NCBI GenBank assembly: GCA_964228555.1
Contig: CAXQZU010000045.1
Location: 49,877-113,876 of the forward strand
Length of the DNA stretch: 64,000 bases
From: CAXQZU01 sp964228555
Lineage (GTDB): Bacteria; Planctomycetota; PLA2; JAEUHO01
Reading direction: 5' to 3'
Position 1 is the stretch's first letter; each line of letters starts with the position of its first letter. Both the position numbers and the translations under genes were made by a program. Under the pieces are notes generated by a model. It did not search any database. It was given only the letters and a program-made list of their open reading frames with translations, and was not told the origin of the DNA. Below are positions 1 to 8,267 of the stretch, in pieces.

Positions 1-1001
1 CCCAGCCAGAAGGGGCCCAGCGCGTCGCGCGGCCACAGCGTGCAGAAGCGCTCCAGCTCGGCCTGCGCCTCCCTCACGAGCGCTTCCCGCTCCGGCCCGG
101 GGGCCATGCGCCCGGCCTTGAGGCGCAGGCAGTTGCCCAGGCGCAGCCGGGCGCGGCCGAGGTCGGCCAGCATCTCGGGCCGGTCGTTCCAGCCCTCCTG
201 GAGGCGCAAGGACTGCCGGTAGAGCACGATGGCCTCGTCGTAGTTGAACAGCTGGGCCACCATCAGGCCCAGGTGGTAGGGCCAGGCCGGATGCTGCGGG
301 TCCTCGGCGCACAGGGCGCGGAAGAGGTCGGCCGCCTCCTGGAAACGCTCGTCGCCGGCCAGCGTCATGCCGGCCAGCGCCCTTGCGCGCCGGGCGCGCG
401 CCAGCTTGCCTGCGCGCCGTGCCAGCGCCTCGGCGGCCTGCTGCAGCCGCAGGGCCTCGGCGTGGCGGTCCTCGACCACCAGCATCGCCGCGTGCCCCAG
501 CAGGGCCTCGTAGTAGAGGAGGTCACGCTGCTCCACGTGCAGGCCGGGCTCCAGCGCCTGCATGCGCTCCAGCGAACGCACCGCCTGGTCGGGCCGCCCG
601 GTCAACCGCACCTCGAGCACGGCGCGCAGGTAGTGGAGGCGCGGGTCCCGCTCGCCCAGCCGGGTGAGCGCGGCGTAGCGCTCGAGCCAGTGCAGGCCGC
701 GGTCCACGTTGCCGGCGAAGGCCGCGAGCAGCACGCCGCGCCCGGCGACGTCGAGGTTGTCAGGGCACAGGTCGCCTGCGCGATCCAGCAGGGCCAGCCC
801 GCGCACGGCGATGCCCTGCGCCTTGGCGTCCTGGCCGAAGCGCGCGGCCTGCTCGGCCTCCGTCAGCAGGCCCTGCGCCTGCTCCAGGAGGGGCAGGCAG
901 GCCGCGTCGTCCGCCCGGGCCGGGGGCGCCCACGGGCCGGCCAGCACGGCGGCCACGGCCGTACACAGGACCCAGCGCAAGGAGGCGGGGAGCACGCGCA
1001 C
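1..1001 (-). CDS. exported TPR-like protein, 3' end outside window
   Basis: About 333 codons are visible and the C-terminus lies beyond the left edge. It starts with GTG at 1001. An in-frame TAG lies only three codons upstream (its bases form part of the -10 hexamer), so the start is well constrained. The N-terminus is a signal peptide: basic VRVLPASLR, a hydrophobic stretch, then a likely cut after ARA at about residue 28. The rest is Ala/Leu/Arg-rich helical sequence with repeat-like helix pairs (for example residues 215-260, FQEAADLFRALCAEDPQHPAW then NYDEAIVLYRQSL), typical of tetratricopeptide proteins. No enzyme motif is visible. It diverges from the lipoprotein gene at 1486. Exact function unknown. 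Confidence 0.75.
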   Translation of the reverse strand, partial: MRVLPASLRWVLCTAVAAVLAGPWAPPARADDAACLPLLEQAQGLLTEAEQAARFGQDAKAQGIAVRGLALLDRAGDLCPDNLDVAGRGVLLAAFAGNVDRGLHWLERYAALTRLGERDPRLHYLRAVLEVRLTGRPDQAVRSLERMQALEPGLHVEQRDLLYYEALLGHAAMLVVEDRHAEALRLQQAAEALARRAGKLARARRARALAGMTLAGDERFQEAADLFRALCAEDPQHPAWPYHLGLMVAQLFNYDEAIVLYRQSLRLQEGWNDRPEMLADLGRARLRLGNCLRLKAGRMAPGPEREALVREAQAELERFCTLWPRDALGPFWL

Positions 1002-1007
1002 GCCCGG

Positions 1008-1013
1008 ATGCTA
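1008..1013 (-). promoter_or_regulatory. -10 hexamer of a probably leaderless gene
   Basis: TAGCAT lies exactly six bases (ccgggc) before the GTG at 1001 and there is no Shine-Dalgarno sequence. Initiation about seven bases after the hexamer would put the first transcribed base on the start codon. The same arrangement recurs at several other first genes in the window. No convincing -35 box is seen. Confidence 0.5.
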
Positions 1014-1485
1014 CGCGCCGGCGCCCGCCCGGGGCCGGCCCGCCGGGGTCGGGAACCGCGCGCAGGCAGGGTGCGTCGGCGTCGGGCCCTAGGTCCGGGA
1101 TGCGGCCACCGAGGGCACGCCCCGCGTCCAGGGGCTGGCGTGCGCTTCCGCACGTCCGCCGGGCCGACCTGCGGGTGCTTCGTCCGATAAGAAAACGCAA
1201 GTTGTTGTAATAAATAGACTTACGATCATCCATGGACACAGATGGGTGGCACGGTCCGTGCATCCACGCCCCCGGCACCCCGTGCGGGCTGCGCGCGGGC
1301 CTCCGCCAGCGCGCAGCCCGCCCCGGCCTGCCCGGCGTGCGGCCGCAAGGCTGCGACCGGCTCTTGGACCGCTTCGGCTTGCGACTGGCGCCCGGCTTCC
1401 CTATAACCACGGCGTTGGCGCAGGCACCCCCGACCCCGGGGGCCCCCGTACGTCCAGCCTTCCCGGGCTGGCGAGGAGTTCTGGC
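1014..1485. other. divergent intergenic region with an AT-rich island
   Basis: No credible gene lies between the divergent starts at 1001 and 1486. Its main oddity is 1191-1232, a tract that is about two-thirds A+T in a genome of about three-quarters G+C. It sits nearly midway between the two predicted transcription starts (about 1001 and about 1414), so it may be a shared regulatory or UP-like element. The right part holds the promoter of the lipoprotein gene. Confidence 0.5.
1379..1407 (+). promoter_or_regulatory. sigma-70-type promoter of the 866-aa lipoprotein gene
   Basis: TTGCGA (1379-1384), a spacer of exactly 17 bases, then TATAAC (1402-1407). It is one of the best -35/-10 pairs in the window. 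The predicted start near 1414 gives a leader of about 70 bases ending in a GAGGAG Shine-Dalgarno before the ATG at 1486. Confidence 0.6.
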
Positions 1486-4086
1486 ATGGCCCTTCGCACC
1501 CGTCCCTGGTCCGTCCTCGGCACCGGCTTGGCAGCCCTGCTCCTGGCGGTCGCGCCCGGCTGTGGCGGCGGCGCGCCCAGCGAGCACGTCGAGCGCCCGG
1601 TCGTGACGTGGTTCTCGCCCAACCTGAGCCCCATCGTGTTCGAGGACGGCGCGGTCAACCAGAACCCGACGTTCAGCGACGGCCTGCTGCTGACGAACAA
1701 TGCCAGCGCCGACCTGCTGCGGCCCGAGTGGCGTGCCACCGTGCCGATCCCGGCGCTGGGGCTGGGCGTGGGCGATCGCGTGCCCTACACGTCCACCTTC
1801 GCCAACGCCACCTACGCCCAGAACATCGGTTCCGCGGGCCGCATCGCCATCTACTTCCAGGCGGGCACGGTCATCGACCCGAAGAGCGTGCTGGACGTGG
1901 GCGGCCGCCCCAACCCGGCCTCGGTGCTGGTGACGCGCACCATCGCGCCCTGTGACAACGACTGCTTCACGGGCTACGTGGCCAACGAGATCCTGCCCTG
2001 CCGCATCGAGGAGATCAGCGCCGAGCGCATCGTGATCATCCCCGACGCGTTCACGCAGACGCCGATCCAGCCGCTGGCTGCGGGCCAGTACACGGTGAAG
2101 GTGGACGCCAACGTCACCAACACCGACGGCGACCGCCTCTACCCCTGGCCGGCCTTCCACAGCTTCACGGTGGGCGACACCGACTGCGCCCGGCCGCAGG
2201 TGGTCAACACCTACCCGATCGCGGGCCAGGAGAACGTGGGCTCGGGCGTGCCGGTGGACACCTCGGGCACGCCCTGGGTGGACAGCCTGCGTGAGGGCCG
2301 GACCTCGATCTTCGGCCCCGCCTCGCCTGACATCCGCATCTTCTTCAACGAGCCCGTGCGCAGCACGACGGTCAACGAGACCACCGTGGGCGTGACGGTC
2401 GAGGGCCCGGCGCAGGCCGGTGGCGGCCCGCTGGCTCCCGCGGCGGGCTACCCCATGCTCAAGAGCGAGCAGGAGGCGGCCAGCCTGCCCAGCAACGGCC
2501 ACGAGATCGTGTGGCGTGCGGCCAACCTGCCCGCCACCGTGGGCATCCCCGGCCAGGCGGCCATGCCGCCGGGCAAGGTGATCCGCGTCGTGGTGCTGGG
2601 CGAGTACGCCGACCTGGCCTCCGTGTGCGCGGCCACGCCCGTGGCCAGCCCGATCAGCGACCTCTCCGGCCGCAAGCTGCTCACGAACTACGTCTTCACC
2701 TTCAAGACGGCCGAGGAGCTGCCGCTGCCGCAGAACCCCTTCCCGGAGTTCGCGGTGTGGTGGTCGGCCACCGACCGCATCGGCGTGCTCGACCGCGTGA
2801 ACCAGGAAGACCTTGCCACCTACTACCTCGCCCCGGGCTCGATCAGCCTGCCGGTGGACAAGAACGTGCTGGTGGCCAACTCGGACCTGTGGTGCAACCA
2901 GGCCTACTTCACCGGCTTCTCGCCCAGCGAGATCCTGATCGACTCGCGTACCAACGCCTTCACCTGCCACACGTTCCTGTACGTGATGTCGTCGGGCAGC
3001 AACGAGGTGATGATCGTCGACTCGCGCAACTCGCTGCCGGTGGCCGCGCTGCGCACGCCCAGCCCGGGCGGCATCGGTGGCCAGTTCAGCACGCAGGGCG
3101 CCAACGTCCTGGCGGTGGCCAACCGCTCGGCCAACACGGTGACCTTCTTCAACGTGGGCCAGCTCGAGACGGGCCAGCAGCAGCTGACCGGCCGCATCCT
3201 CCAGGAGCGCATCCTGCCCACCGGCAACTCGCCGACGGCCATCACCGTGTCGGCGCCTCCCGGCGCCACGCTGGCCGAGTGGAACCGCGACCTGGGCATC
3301 ACCGGCCCCATCGTGCCGCTGGTGATGTGGACCGAGCAGATCGACGGCACGCTGGTGACGTACGGCTACGGCAACACGGCGCCCTCGCAGCGCATGTTCC
3401 TCGGCCCCACGTCGGTGCCCACGGACGTCGTGATGACGCCCTGCTTCGACCTCAACCCGCTGCTCGTGGCGGCCGTGTCCCAGGCGGGCACGGGCCCGGA
3501 CGAGGGCAAGGTGTCCTACTACGTGGCCGGCCCCGGCTGCCAGACGGGCATCTCGACGAACGCGCGCCCGGACATCCTCGTGGGCACGCTGGGCGGCTTC
3601 GACGGCCCGCAGACCATGGACTCGGTGCTGGCGCCCTCGGGTGGCTCGTACTGGTTCGCGCTGGCCGAGGCCGGTGCCAACGCCAACCGCGTGTCGATGC
3701 TTGCCTCGGCCCTCGGCCAGGTGGGCACGCCCCGCGTGGTGAAGTCCTTCACGGACGTGGGCTCGGCGCCCACGAGCGTGGCGCACGCCTCCGGCTACGC
3801 GGCGGATGCGAACCCGCTGGCGCAGGCCCTGCTGTGCTTGCGCATCGAGAACACGGGCGTGTGCGTGCCCCAGAACTTCCGCACCTGCTGGTACAACGGC
3901 ACCGAGCAGGCGATCCTCCAGCCGGATGGCAGCGGCGTGGCCGCGCGCACGCTCTACGTGTGCGCCCAGGGCGAGCAGCGCATCGTGGCCGTGGACCTGC
4001 TGACGGGCGCGCGCAAGGGCGAGAACGAGCAGCCCGGCGCGACGATCCCGCAGCTCAAGCGCGTGAGCACGCAGGGCTCGCAGTAG
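1486..4086 (+). CDS. large exported lipoprotein with Ig-like and propeller-like regions
   Basis: 866 aa. ATG at 1486 is chosen over the upstream in-frame start because GAGGAG lies eight bases before it and the signal peptide begins there. The hydrophobic core ends in APGC with Cys26, a plausible lipobox. Residues about 120-225 and 275-320 resemble bacterial Ig-like (Big_5) modules, as in PDIRIFFNEPVRSTTVNETT. Residues about 490-650 read like YVTN-type beta-propeller blades (FLYVMSSGSNEVMIVDSRNS, then ANRSANTVTFFNVG). Several Cys pairs (for example CDNDC) suggest disulfides. It is probably a surface or periplasmic binding protein. It has its own promoter and a strong hairpin after the TAG stop. 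Ligand unknown. Confidence 0.8.
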   Translation: MALRTRPWSVLGTGLAALLLAVAPGCGGGAPSEHVERPVVTWFSPNLSPIVFEDGAVNQNPTFSDGLLLTNNASADLLRPEWRATVPIPALGLGVGDRVPYTSTFANATYAQNIGSAGRIAIYFQAGTVIDPKSVLDVGGRPNPASVLVTRTIAPCDNDCFTGYVANEILPCRIEEISAERIVIIPDAFTQTPIQPLAAGQYTVKVDANVTNTDGDRLYPWPAFHSFTVGDTDCARPQVVNTYPIAGQENVGSGVPVDTSGTPWVDSLREGRTSIFGPASPDIRIFFNEPVRSTTVNETTVGVTVEGPAQAGGGPLAPAAGYPMLKSEQEAASLPSNGHEIVWRAANLPATVGIPGQAAMPPGKVIRVVVLGEYADLASVCAATPVASPISDLSGRKLLTNYVFTFKTAEELPLPQNPFPEFAVWWSATDRIGVLDRVNQEDLATYYLAPGSISLPVDKNVLVANSDLWCNQAYFTGFSPSEILIDSRTNAFTCHTFLYVMSSGSNEVMIVDSRNSLPVAALRTPSPGGIGGQFSTQGANVLAVANRSANTVTFFNVGQLETGQQQLTGRILQERILPTGNSPTAITVSAPPGATLAEWNRDLGITGPIVPLVMWTEQIDGTLVTYGYGNTAPSQRMFLGPTSVPTDVVMTPCFDLNPLLVAAVSQAGTGPDEGKVSYYVAGPGCQTGISTNARPDILVGTLGGFDGPQTMDSVLAPSGGSYWFALAEAGANANRVSMLASALGQVGTPRVVKSFTDVGSAPTSVAHASGYAADANPLAQALLCLRIENTGVCVPQNFRTCWYNGTEQAILQPDGSGVAARTLYVCAQGEQRIVAVDLLTGARKGENEQPGATIPQLKRVSTQGSQ

Positions 4087-4118
4087 CGCTGCGCTCCTCC
4101 CAGGCGCGACCAACCCTT

Positions 4119-4144
4119 GCGGGCGGGCCCACGGGCCCGCCCGC
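4119..4144. terminator. perfect 12-bp hairpin between convergent genes
   Basis: GCGGGCGGGCCC and its exact reverse complement are separated by two bases (4131-4132). It begins 33 bases after the lipoprotein stop and is followed by TTGCTT rather than a T-run. It is likely a terminator usable from either side. Confidence 0.55.
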
Positions 4145-4228
4145 TTGCTTGGGTGGCCTGGCGGCGCGACGGGCCGGGACGCCGGGCGGCCCGCGGGGAA
4201 CGTGAGCGCGGGGCGGGCCCAGTCCCTC

Positions 4229-4250
4229 CCGCGCGGCCTCTGCCGCGCGG
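4229..4250 (-). terminator. hairpin directly after the moxR stop
   Basis: CCGCGCGGC and GCCGCGCGG form a 9-bp stem with a four-base loop. It starts one base past the TAG of the MoxR gene on the minus strand. No U-tract follows, so the mechanism is uncertain. Confidence 0.45.
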
Positions 4251-4251
4251 C

Positions 4252-5286
4252 CTAGGCCTGCGGCTCGATCGCCGACAGCACCCGCTGCACCTCGCGCGGC
4301 AGGCCCGCCACCGGGGCCAGCACGTCGGCCACGAGGCGATCGCCGACCAGCCCGCGTGCCTCGGCCTCGAAGGAGGGCAGCAGGCGGTGGCGCAGGGCAG
4401 GCGCCAGGGCGAAGGCGAGGTCCTCCATGCGCACGTGGTCGCAGCCGGCGGCGAGGGCGGCCGCGCGTGCCACGCGACAGATGGCCTCGCCCGCGCGCGG
4501 GCTGGCGCCCAGGCGCAGGTTGCGCCGCGCGCTGTCGGTGGCGCCCGCGCTGCCGGGGTCGGTGGCCAGCACGAGGCGCGCCACCTGCCGCGCCAGCGGC
4601 TCGGGCAGGAGCACGGCGCGCGCCGCCGCCTGCAGCGCGGCCACCTCGCCCGGCGCCAGCACGGCCCCGGGCAGCGTGGGCTCCGGCTGCGCGGTCCGCT
4701 GGAAGATGGCCACCAGCGCGGCCTCGTCGGGCGCGGCCACCTGCACCTTCAGCAGGAAACGGTCCAGCTGCGCCTCGGGCAGCGGGAAGGTGCCCTCCAT
4801 CTCGATGGGGTTCTGCGTGGCCAGCACGCAGAAGGGGGCGGGCAGGGGGATGCGCTCGCTGCCGGCACTCACGGCCTGCTCCGCCATGGCCTCCAGCAGC
4901 GCGGCTTGCGTGCGCGGCGTGGCGCGGTTGATCTCGTCGGCCAGCACGAGGTTGCCGAACAGCGGGCCGCGCTGGAACACGAAGCGCCGGCCCTCGGGCA
5001 GGTCGAGCAGCACGTGCGTGCCGGTGACGTCGGCGGGCAGCAGGTCGGGCGTGAACTGCACGCGGGAGAACGACAGGCCCGTGGCCGCGGCCAGCGCGCG
5101 CACCAGCAGCGTCTTGCCCACCCCGGGCGGGCCCTCCAGCAGGGCGTGCCCACCGGCCACGAGGCAGGCCAGCGTCTCGCGCACGGCCTGCGCCTGTCCC
5201 AGCACCGTGCCCGAGACAGCCTGCTCCAGCGCCGCCAGGCGCGCGGCGGCGGCAGGCGGGGGCAGGGGGGGCGGGGTGGCGGCCAT
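4252..5286 (-). CDS. MoxR-family AAA+ ATPase
   Basis: 344 aa from ATG at 5286 (TTG at 5298 would add four residues). AAA+ ATPase of the MoxR family, thought to act as a chaperone that remodels or activates partner proteins, often inserting metal cofactors or working with von Willebrand factor A proteins. Walker A is GPPGVGKT at about residue 57 and Walker B is LVLADEINRA at about 112. Sensor 1 is ATQNPIE at about 156 and a C-terminal lid follows. Usual genomic partners (DUF58, VWA proteins) are absent on both sides, so its client is not apparent. A Pro/Ala-rich N-terminus precedes the core. It ends with TAG and a hairpin. Confidence 0.9.
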   Translation of the reverse strand: MAATPPPLPPPAAAARLAALEQAVSGTVLGQAQAVRETLACLVAGGHALLEGPPGVGKTLLVRALAAATGLSFSRVQFTPDLLPADVTGTHVLLDLPEGRRFVFQRGPLFGNLVLADEINRATPRTQAALLEAMAEQAVSAGSERIPLPAPFCVLATQNPIEMEGTFPLPEAQLDRFLLKVQVAAPDEAALVAIFQRTAQPEPTLPGAVLAPGEVAALQAAARAVLLPEPLARQVARLVLATDPGSAGATDSARRNLRLGASPRAGEAICRVARAAALAAGCDHVRMEDLAFALAPALRHRLLPSFEAEARGLVGDRLVADVLAPVAGLPREVQRVLSAIEPQA

Positions 5287-5366
5287 GGCGGGGGTCAAGG
5301 GCTCCGGGAGGGCGGCAGGGGTGGGGGCCCGGCAGGGGGAACGCGGCTGCCGGCCCCGCGGATCAC

Positions 5367-5383
5367 GGGTGCCGCCGGCACCC
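5367..5383 (-). terminator. hairpin downstream of asnS
   Basis: GGGTGCC and GGCACCC form a perfect 7-bp stem with a 3-base loop, 30 bases after the asnS TGA on the minus strand. No T-run follows. Confidence 0.45.
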
Positions 5384-5413
5384 TGCCCGGGGGGACGGCC
5401 GGCGCCGGGGCGA

Positions 5414-6712
5414 TCAGGGGTAGACGCGCCCCATGGTGCGCGCGAAGGGGGCCGCCTCGCGCACGTGGTCGAGGCCGCACACCCAGGCCACCACGCGCTC
5501 CAGGCCCATGCCGAAGCCGGCGCTGGGACAGGCTCCGTAGCGGCGCAGGTCCAGGTACCACTCGTAGGCCTCGCGGGGCAGCTTCTCCTCCGCGATCTTG
5601 TGCTCGAGCCACGCGATGTCGGGGCAGCGCTCGCCCCCGCCGATGATCTCGCCGTAGCCCTCGGGCGCGATCAGGTCGCAGCCCAGCACCACCTCGGGCC
5701 GCGCAGGATCGCGCTGCATGTAGAAGGCCTTGATGCGCGTGGGGAAGCGGTGGACGAGGATGGGCTTGCCGAACTGGGTGCTCAGCGCGTCCTCCTGCGG
5801 GGCGCCGAAGTCCTCGCCCCACGGGATCGACGCTGGCGTGCCCTCCAGGCGCTTGAGGGCCTCGTCGTAGGAGAGCGAGGGGAAGGGCGGCAGGGCCGAC
5901 TCCAGACGCGCGATGTCGCGCTCGAGCACCTTGAGGTCCTCGCGCCGGCGCTCCAGCACGCGCTCCAGCACGTGCCCGATGAGCCCCTGCATGAGGCCCA
6001 TCACGTCCTCGAGGCGCCAGAACGCGGCCTCCGGCTCCAGCATCCAGAACTCGGTGAGGTGGCGCCGGGTCTTGCTCTTCTCGGCGCGGAAGGTGGGGCC
6101 GAAGCAGTAGACCTTGCCCAGCGCCTGCGCAGCCGCCTCCATGTAGAGCTGGCCGGTCTGCGACAGGTAGACCTTGTCGCCGAAGTACTCGACCGGGAAC
6201 AGCGTGGCCGTGCCCTCGGCCGCTGCGCCGTTGAAGATGGGGGCATCCACCGCCGTGAAGCCCTGGGCGTCGAGGTGGTCGCGGCAGGCACGCTCGACCT
6301 CGGCGCGGATGCGCAGCACGGCGCTGGGCCGGCTGCTGCGCAGCCACAGGTGCCGGTTGTCCATCAGGTAGGCGATGCCGTGGTCCTTCTTCCCCAGCGG
6401 CCACTCGCCCTGGCAAGGCGCCAGCACCCGGAAGGCGCGGGCGGCCAGCTCCACGCCGCCGGCCTGCCGAGCGTCGGCGCGCACGCTGCCCTCCACCTCC
6501 ACGGTGCTCTCCTGGCCCACCTGCGAGGCGGCCTCCAGCGCGGCCGCGTCGGCCTGCCCGCCCTTGACCACCACCTGCACCACGCCGCTGCCATCGCGCA
6601 CCTCGACGAACACCAGCTTGCCGGCGGTGCGCCGGTTGCGCACCCAGCCCTGCACCAGCACCTCCTGTCCGACGTGCCGGGCGAGGTCAGAGACGAGCGT
6701 GCGTGCAGCCAT
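5414..6712 (-). CDS. asnS: asparaginyl-tRNA synthetase
   Basis: 432 aa, normal length for the family. Class IIb synthetase that charges tRNA-Asn with asparagine using ATP in the cytoplasm. The N-terminal OB fold reads VLVQGWVRNRR then FVEVRDGSG (residues about 16-100) and binds the anticodon. Motif 2 is GPTFRAEKSKTRRHLTEFW at about residue 200, where the HLTEFW context separates it from AspRS. Motif 3 is GFGMGLERVV near residue 400. ATG at 6712 begins MAARTLVSDLA just before the OB fold; there is no clear Shine-Dalgarno. It diverges from ruvA across a symmetric -10 element with a predicted leader of about 22 bases. It ends in TGA. Confidence 0.95.
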   Translation of the reverse strand: MAARTLVSDLARHVGQEVLVQGWVRNRRTAGKLVFVEVRDGSGVVQVVVKGGQADAAALEAASQVGQESTVEVEGSVRADARQAGGVELAARAFRVLAPCQGEWPLGKKDHGIAYLMDNRHLWLRSSRPSAVLRIRAEVERACRDHLDAQGFTAVDAPIFNGAAAEGTATLFPVEYFGDKVYLSQTGQLYMEAAAQALGKVYCFGPTFRAEKSKTRRHLTEFWMLEPEAAFWRLEDVMGLMQGLIGHVLERVLERRREDLKVLERDIARLESALPPFPSLSYDEALKRLEGTPASIPWGEDFGAPQEDALSTQFGKPILVHRFPTRIKAFYMQRDPARPEVVLGCDLIAPEGYGEIIGGGERCPDIAWLEHKIAEEKLPREAYEWYLDLRRYGACPSAGFGMGLERVVAWVCGLDHVREAAPFARTMGRVYP

Positions 6713-6738
6713 GGAGGCGTCTCGGGGAGGGGAGCGCG

Positions 6739-6750
6739 GGAGTATACTCC
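6739..6750. promoter_or_regulatory. palindromic bidirectional -10 element (asnS/ruvA)
   Basis: GGAGTATACTCC is a perfect 12-bp palindrome between divergent starts. It contains TATACT on the plus strand (6743-6748) and on the minus strand (6746-6741), overlapping by four bases. Plus-strand initiation would fall on the ruvA GTG, and minus-strand initiation about 22 bases before the asnS ATG. No good -35 is seen on either side. Confidence 0.6.
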
Positions 6751-6754
6751 GGGC

Positions 6755-7330
6755 GTGTTCGACTCGATCCATGGCCGCGTGCTCGTGCGGGAGCCTGCCC
6801 GCGTGGTGCTGGAGGCGGCGGGCCTGGGCTACCTGCTGCACGTGCCGCTGGGCACCTTCGATGCCCTGCCGGCCGTGGGGGTCGAGGCGCGCCTGCTGCT
6901 GCACCTCGTGGTGCGCGAGGACGAGTGGCGCCTCTACGGCTTCGCCACGGGCCGCGAGCGCGAGGCCTTCCGTGACCTGCTGCGCGTGAGCGGCGTGGGC
7001 CCGGCACTCGCGTTGGTCCTGCTCTCGGGGCTGGGCCACGAGGCGCTGGTGGACGCGGTGCGGTCCGGGGACGTGCGCGCGCTGGTGCGCGTGAAGGGCG
7101 TGGGCAAGAAGACGGCCGAGCGCGTCGTGGTCGAGCTCAAGGAGCGCTGGGCGGCCGGGGCGGGCGAGCCCGTGCTCCCGGCGCCGCAGGGCGTGGCGGG
7201 CGACGCGCTGCGCGCGCTCGTGGCGCTGGGGCTGGAGCCCGCCGAGGCGGCGCGCCGGCTCGAGGCGCTGGGCGAGGTGGCGCGCAACGTGCCCGTGGCC
7301 GACCTCGTGCGCCGGGCCCTGCGGGGCTAG
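6755..7330 (+). CDS. ruvA: Holliday junction DNA helicase subunit RuvA
   Basis: 191 aa from GTG at 6755. RuvA tetramers bind Holliday junctions and load the RuvB motor for branch migration. Residues 1-62 are the OB fold (VFDSIHGRVLV, GLGYLLHVP, REDEWRLYGFA). Residues about 70-140 hold two helix-hairpin-helix motifs (VSGVGPALALVLLS, VKGVGKKTAERVVVELK). The C-terminal domain III, which contacts RuvB, follows after an Ala/Gly linker (GDALRALVALGLEPAEAARR). TATACT sits six bases before the GTG and no Shine-Dalgarno exists, so the mRNA is probably leaderless. ruvB and ruvC are not in the window. Stop TAG. Confidence 0.93.
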   Translation: MFDSIHGRVLVREPARVVLEAAGLGYLLHVPLGTFDALPAVGVEARLLLHLVVREDEWRLYGFATGREREAFRDLLRVSGVGPALALVLLSGLGHEALVDAVRSGDVRALVRVKGVGKKTAERVVVELKERWAAGAGEPVLPAPQGVAGDALRALVALGLEPAEAARRLEALGEVARNVPVADLVRRALRG

Positions 7331-7406
7331 CCCGGGCCCCGTGCCGCCTGCGGCTAGGCGCGCCCCGCACGGCGCGCTAGGGTCGCACCTGCACCGGAGG
7401 CTCGCC

Positions 7407-8195
7407 ATGCATCGTCTCGTGTGCTGCCCGTCGCTCGCCTCGCGGGGCGTGCGCTTGCTGGCCTTCCTGCTGGCGTGGCTCCTGGCGCGCCCGGCCGGGG
7501 CCGAGGAGGCGGGGCCCGCCACGCCTGCCGTGCAGCTGGTGGCCGTGCTGGAGGCAGCTCGCGAGGCGCGTGATGCGACGGCGTGGGCAGGACACCTGCC
7601 GCGCGTGGGCGAGCTGTGGGCCACGGCCTCCGAGCCCGATCGCCGGCTGCTGGCCGCCCAGCTGGGCCACGCCTTCAAGGCCCGCGAGGAGCCGGTGCAG
7701 CAGGCCGCACTGGGCGCGGCGCTGGCCACGCGCGACGGCGAGGCGATGTGGAAGGCCGGCCTCAAGTCGCTGCTGCCCGAGGCGCGGGATGAGCAGCCGC
7801 GGCCGCTGGCCATGAAGGCGCTGGCCGCCGTGGGCTCGCTGGCGCCGGAGGGGGCCATCGGCACGCTGCAGGGCCTGCTGGAGAAGGCCAAGGACCCGCA
7901 GGTGGCGGCGGGGGCCTTCGAGGCGCTGGGTGGCTACGAGCGCAGCAAGCAGCGCGAGGCGGTGCTCGAGGGGCTCATCAAGGTGCTGCGGCTGCAGATG
8001 CCCAGCGGCGGTGGCGGGCAAGGCGGCAAGAACCCCAGCGGCCCCAGCCCGCGCTGGAAGGCGCTCGAGGCCAAGGCGCTGCCTGCGCTCAATGCCCTCA
8101 CCGGGCAGCGCGTCGGCGACCTCGCCGCCTGGATGCAGCTCTACGACGAGAACAAGAAGCGCCCGGCCGTGCTGTTCCAGCAGCCCCTGGACTGA
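7407..8195 (+). CDS. exported HEAT-like repeat protein
   Basis: 262 aa. ATG at 7407 has GGAGG seven bases upstream and begins a signal peptide (MHRLVCCPSLASRGVRLLAF, cut near PAGA/EEAG, about residue 34). TAGGGT at 7378-7383 is a possible -10. The mature part is Ala/Leu-rich helix pairs resembling HEAT repeats (LAAVGSLAPEGAIGTLQGLL, VAAGAFEALGGYERSKQREA), suggesting a periplasmic scaffold. A Gly/Ser/Pro linker lies near residue 205. No catalytic motif is visible. It could be a paralogue of the N-terminal part of the PDZ protein at 24455. Ends in TGA, facing the TPR/alpha-CTD gene. Confidence 0.72.
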   Translation: MHRLVCCPSLASRGVRLLAFLLAWLLARPAGAEEAGPATPAVQLVAVLEAAREARDATAWAGHLPRVGELWATASEPDRRLLAAQLGHAFKAREEPVQQAALGAALATRDGEAMWKAGLKSLLPEARDEQPRPLAMKALAAVGSLAPEGAIGTLQGLLEKAKDPQVAAGAFEALGGYERSKQREAVLEGLIKVLRLQMPSGGGGQGGKNPSGPSPRWKALEAKALPALNALTGQRVGDLAAWMQLYDENKKRPAVLFQQPLD

Positions 8196-8200
8196 CGGTC

Positions 8201-8240
8201 CCGCGCGGCAGGACGGCCGGCCCGCGCTCCTGTCGCGCGG
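8201..8240. terminator. 13-bp hairpin between convergent genes
   Basis: CCGCGCGGCAGGA (8201-8213) pairs with 8228-8240 with one G-U wobble, over a 14-base loop. It lies between the TGA at 8195 and the TAG at 8268 of facing genes and could serve both. Confidence 0.5.
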
Positions 8241-8267
8241 CGCCCGGGACGTGCACGCCGGCTGCGC

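Noticed and set aside
760..4113. Open frame of about 1,100 codons on the minus strand opposite the lipoprotein gene
   Set aside because: Low-complexity Arg/His/Ala/Gly translation with no domain features. It is the antisense shadow that high GC creates opposite a real gene with signal peptide, Shine-Dalgarno and promoter.
5287..5298. TTG at 5298 as the moxR start
   Set aside because: It adds four residues only and GGAG sits just three bases from it, too close. ATG at 5286 is preferred, though not certain.
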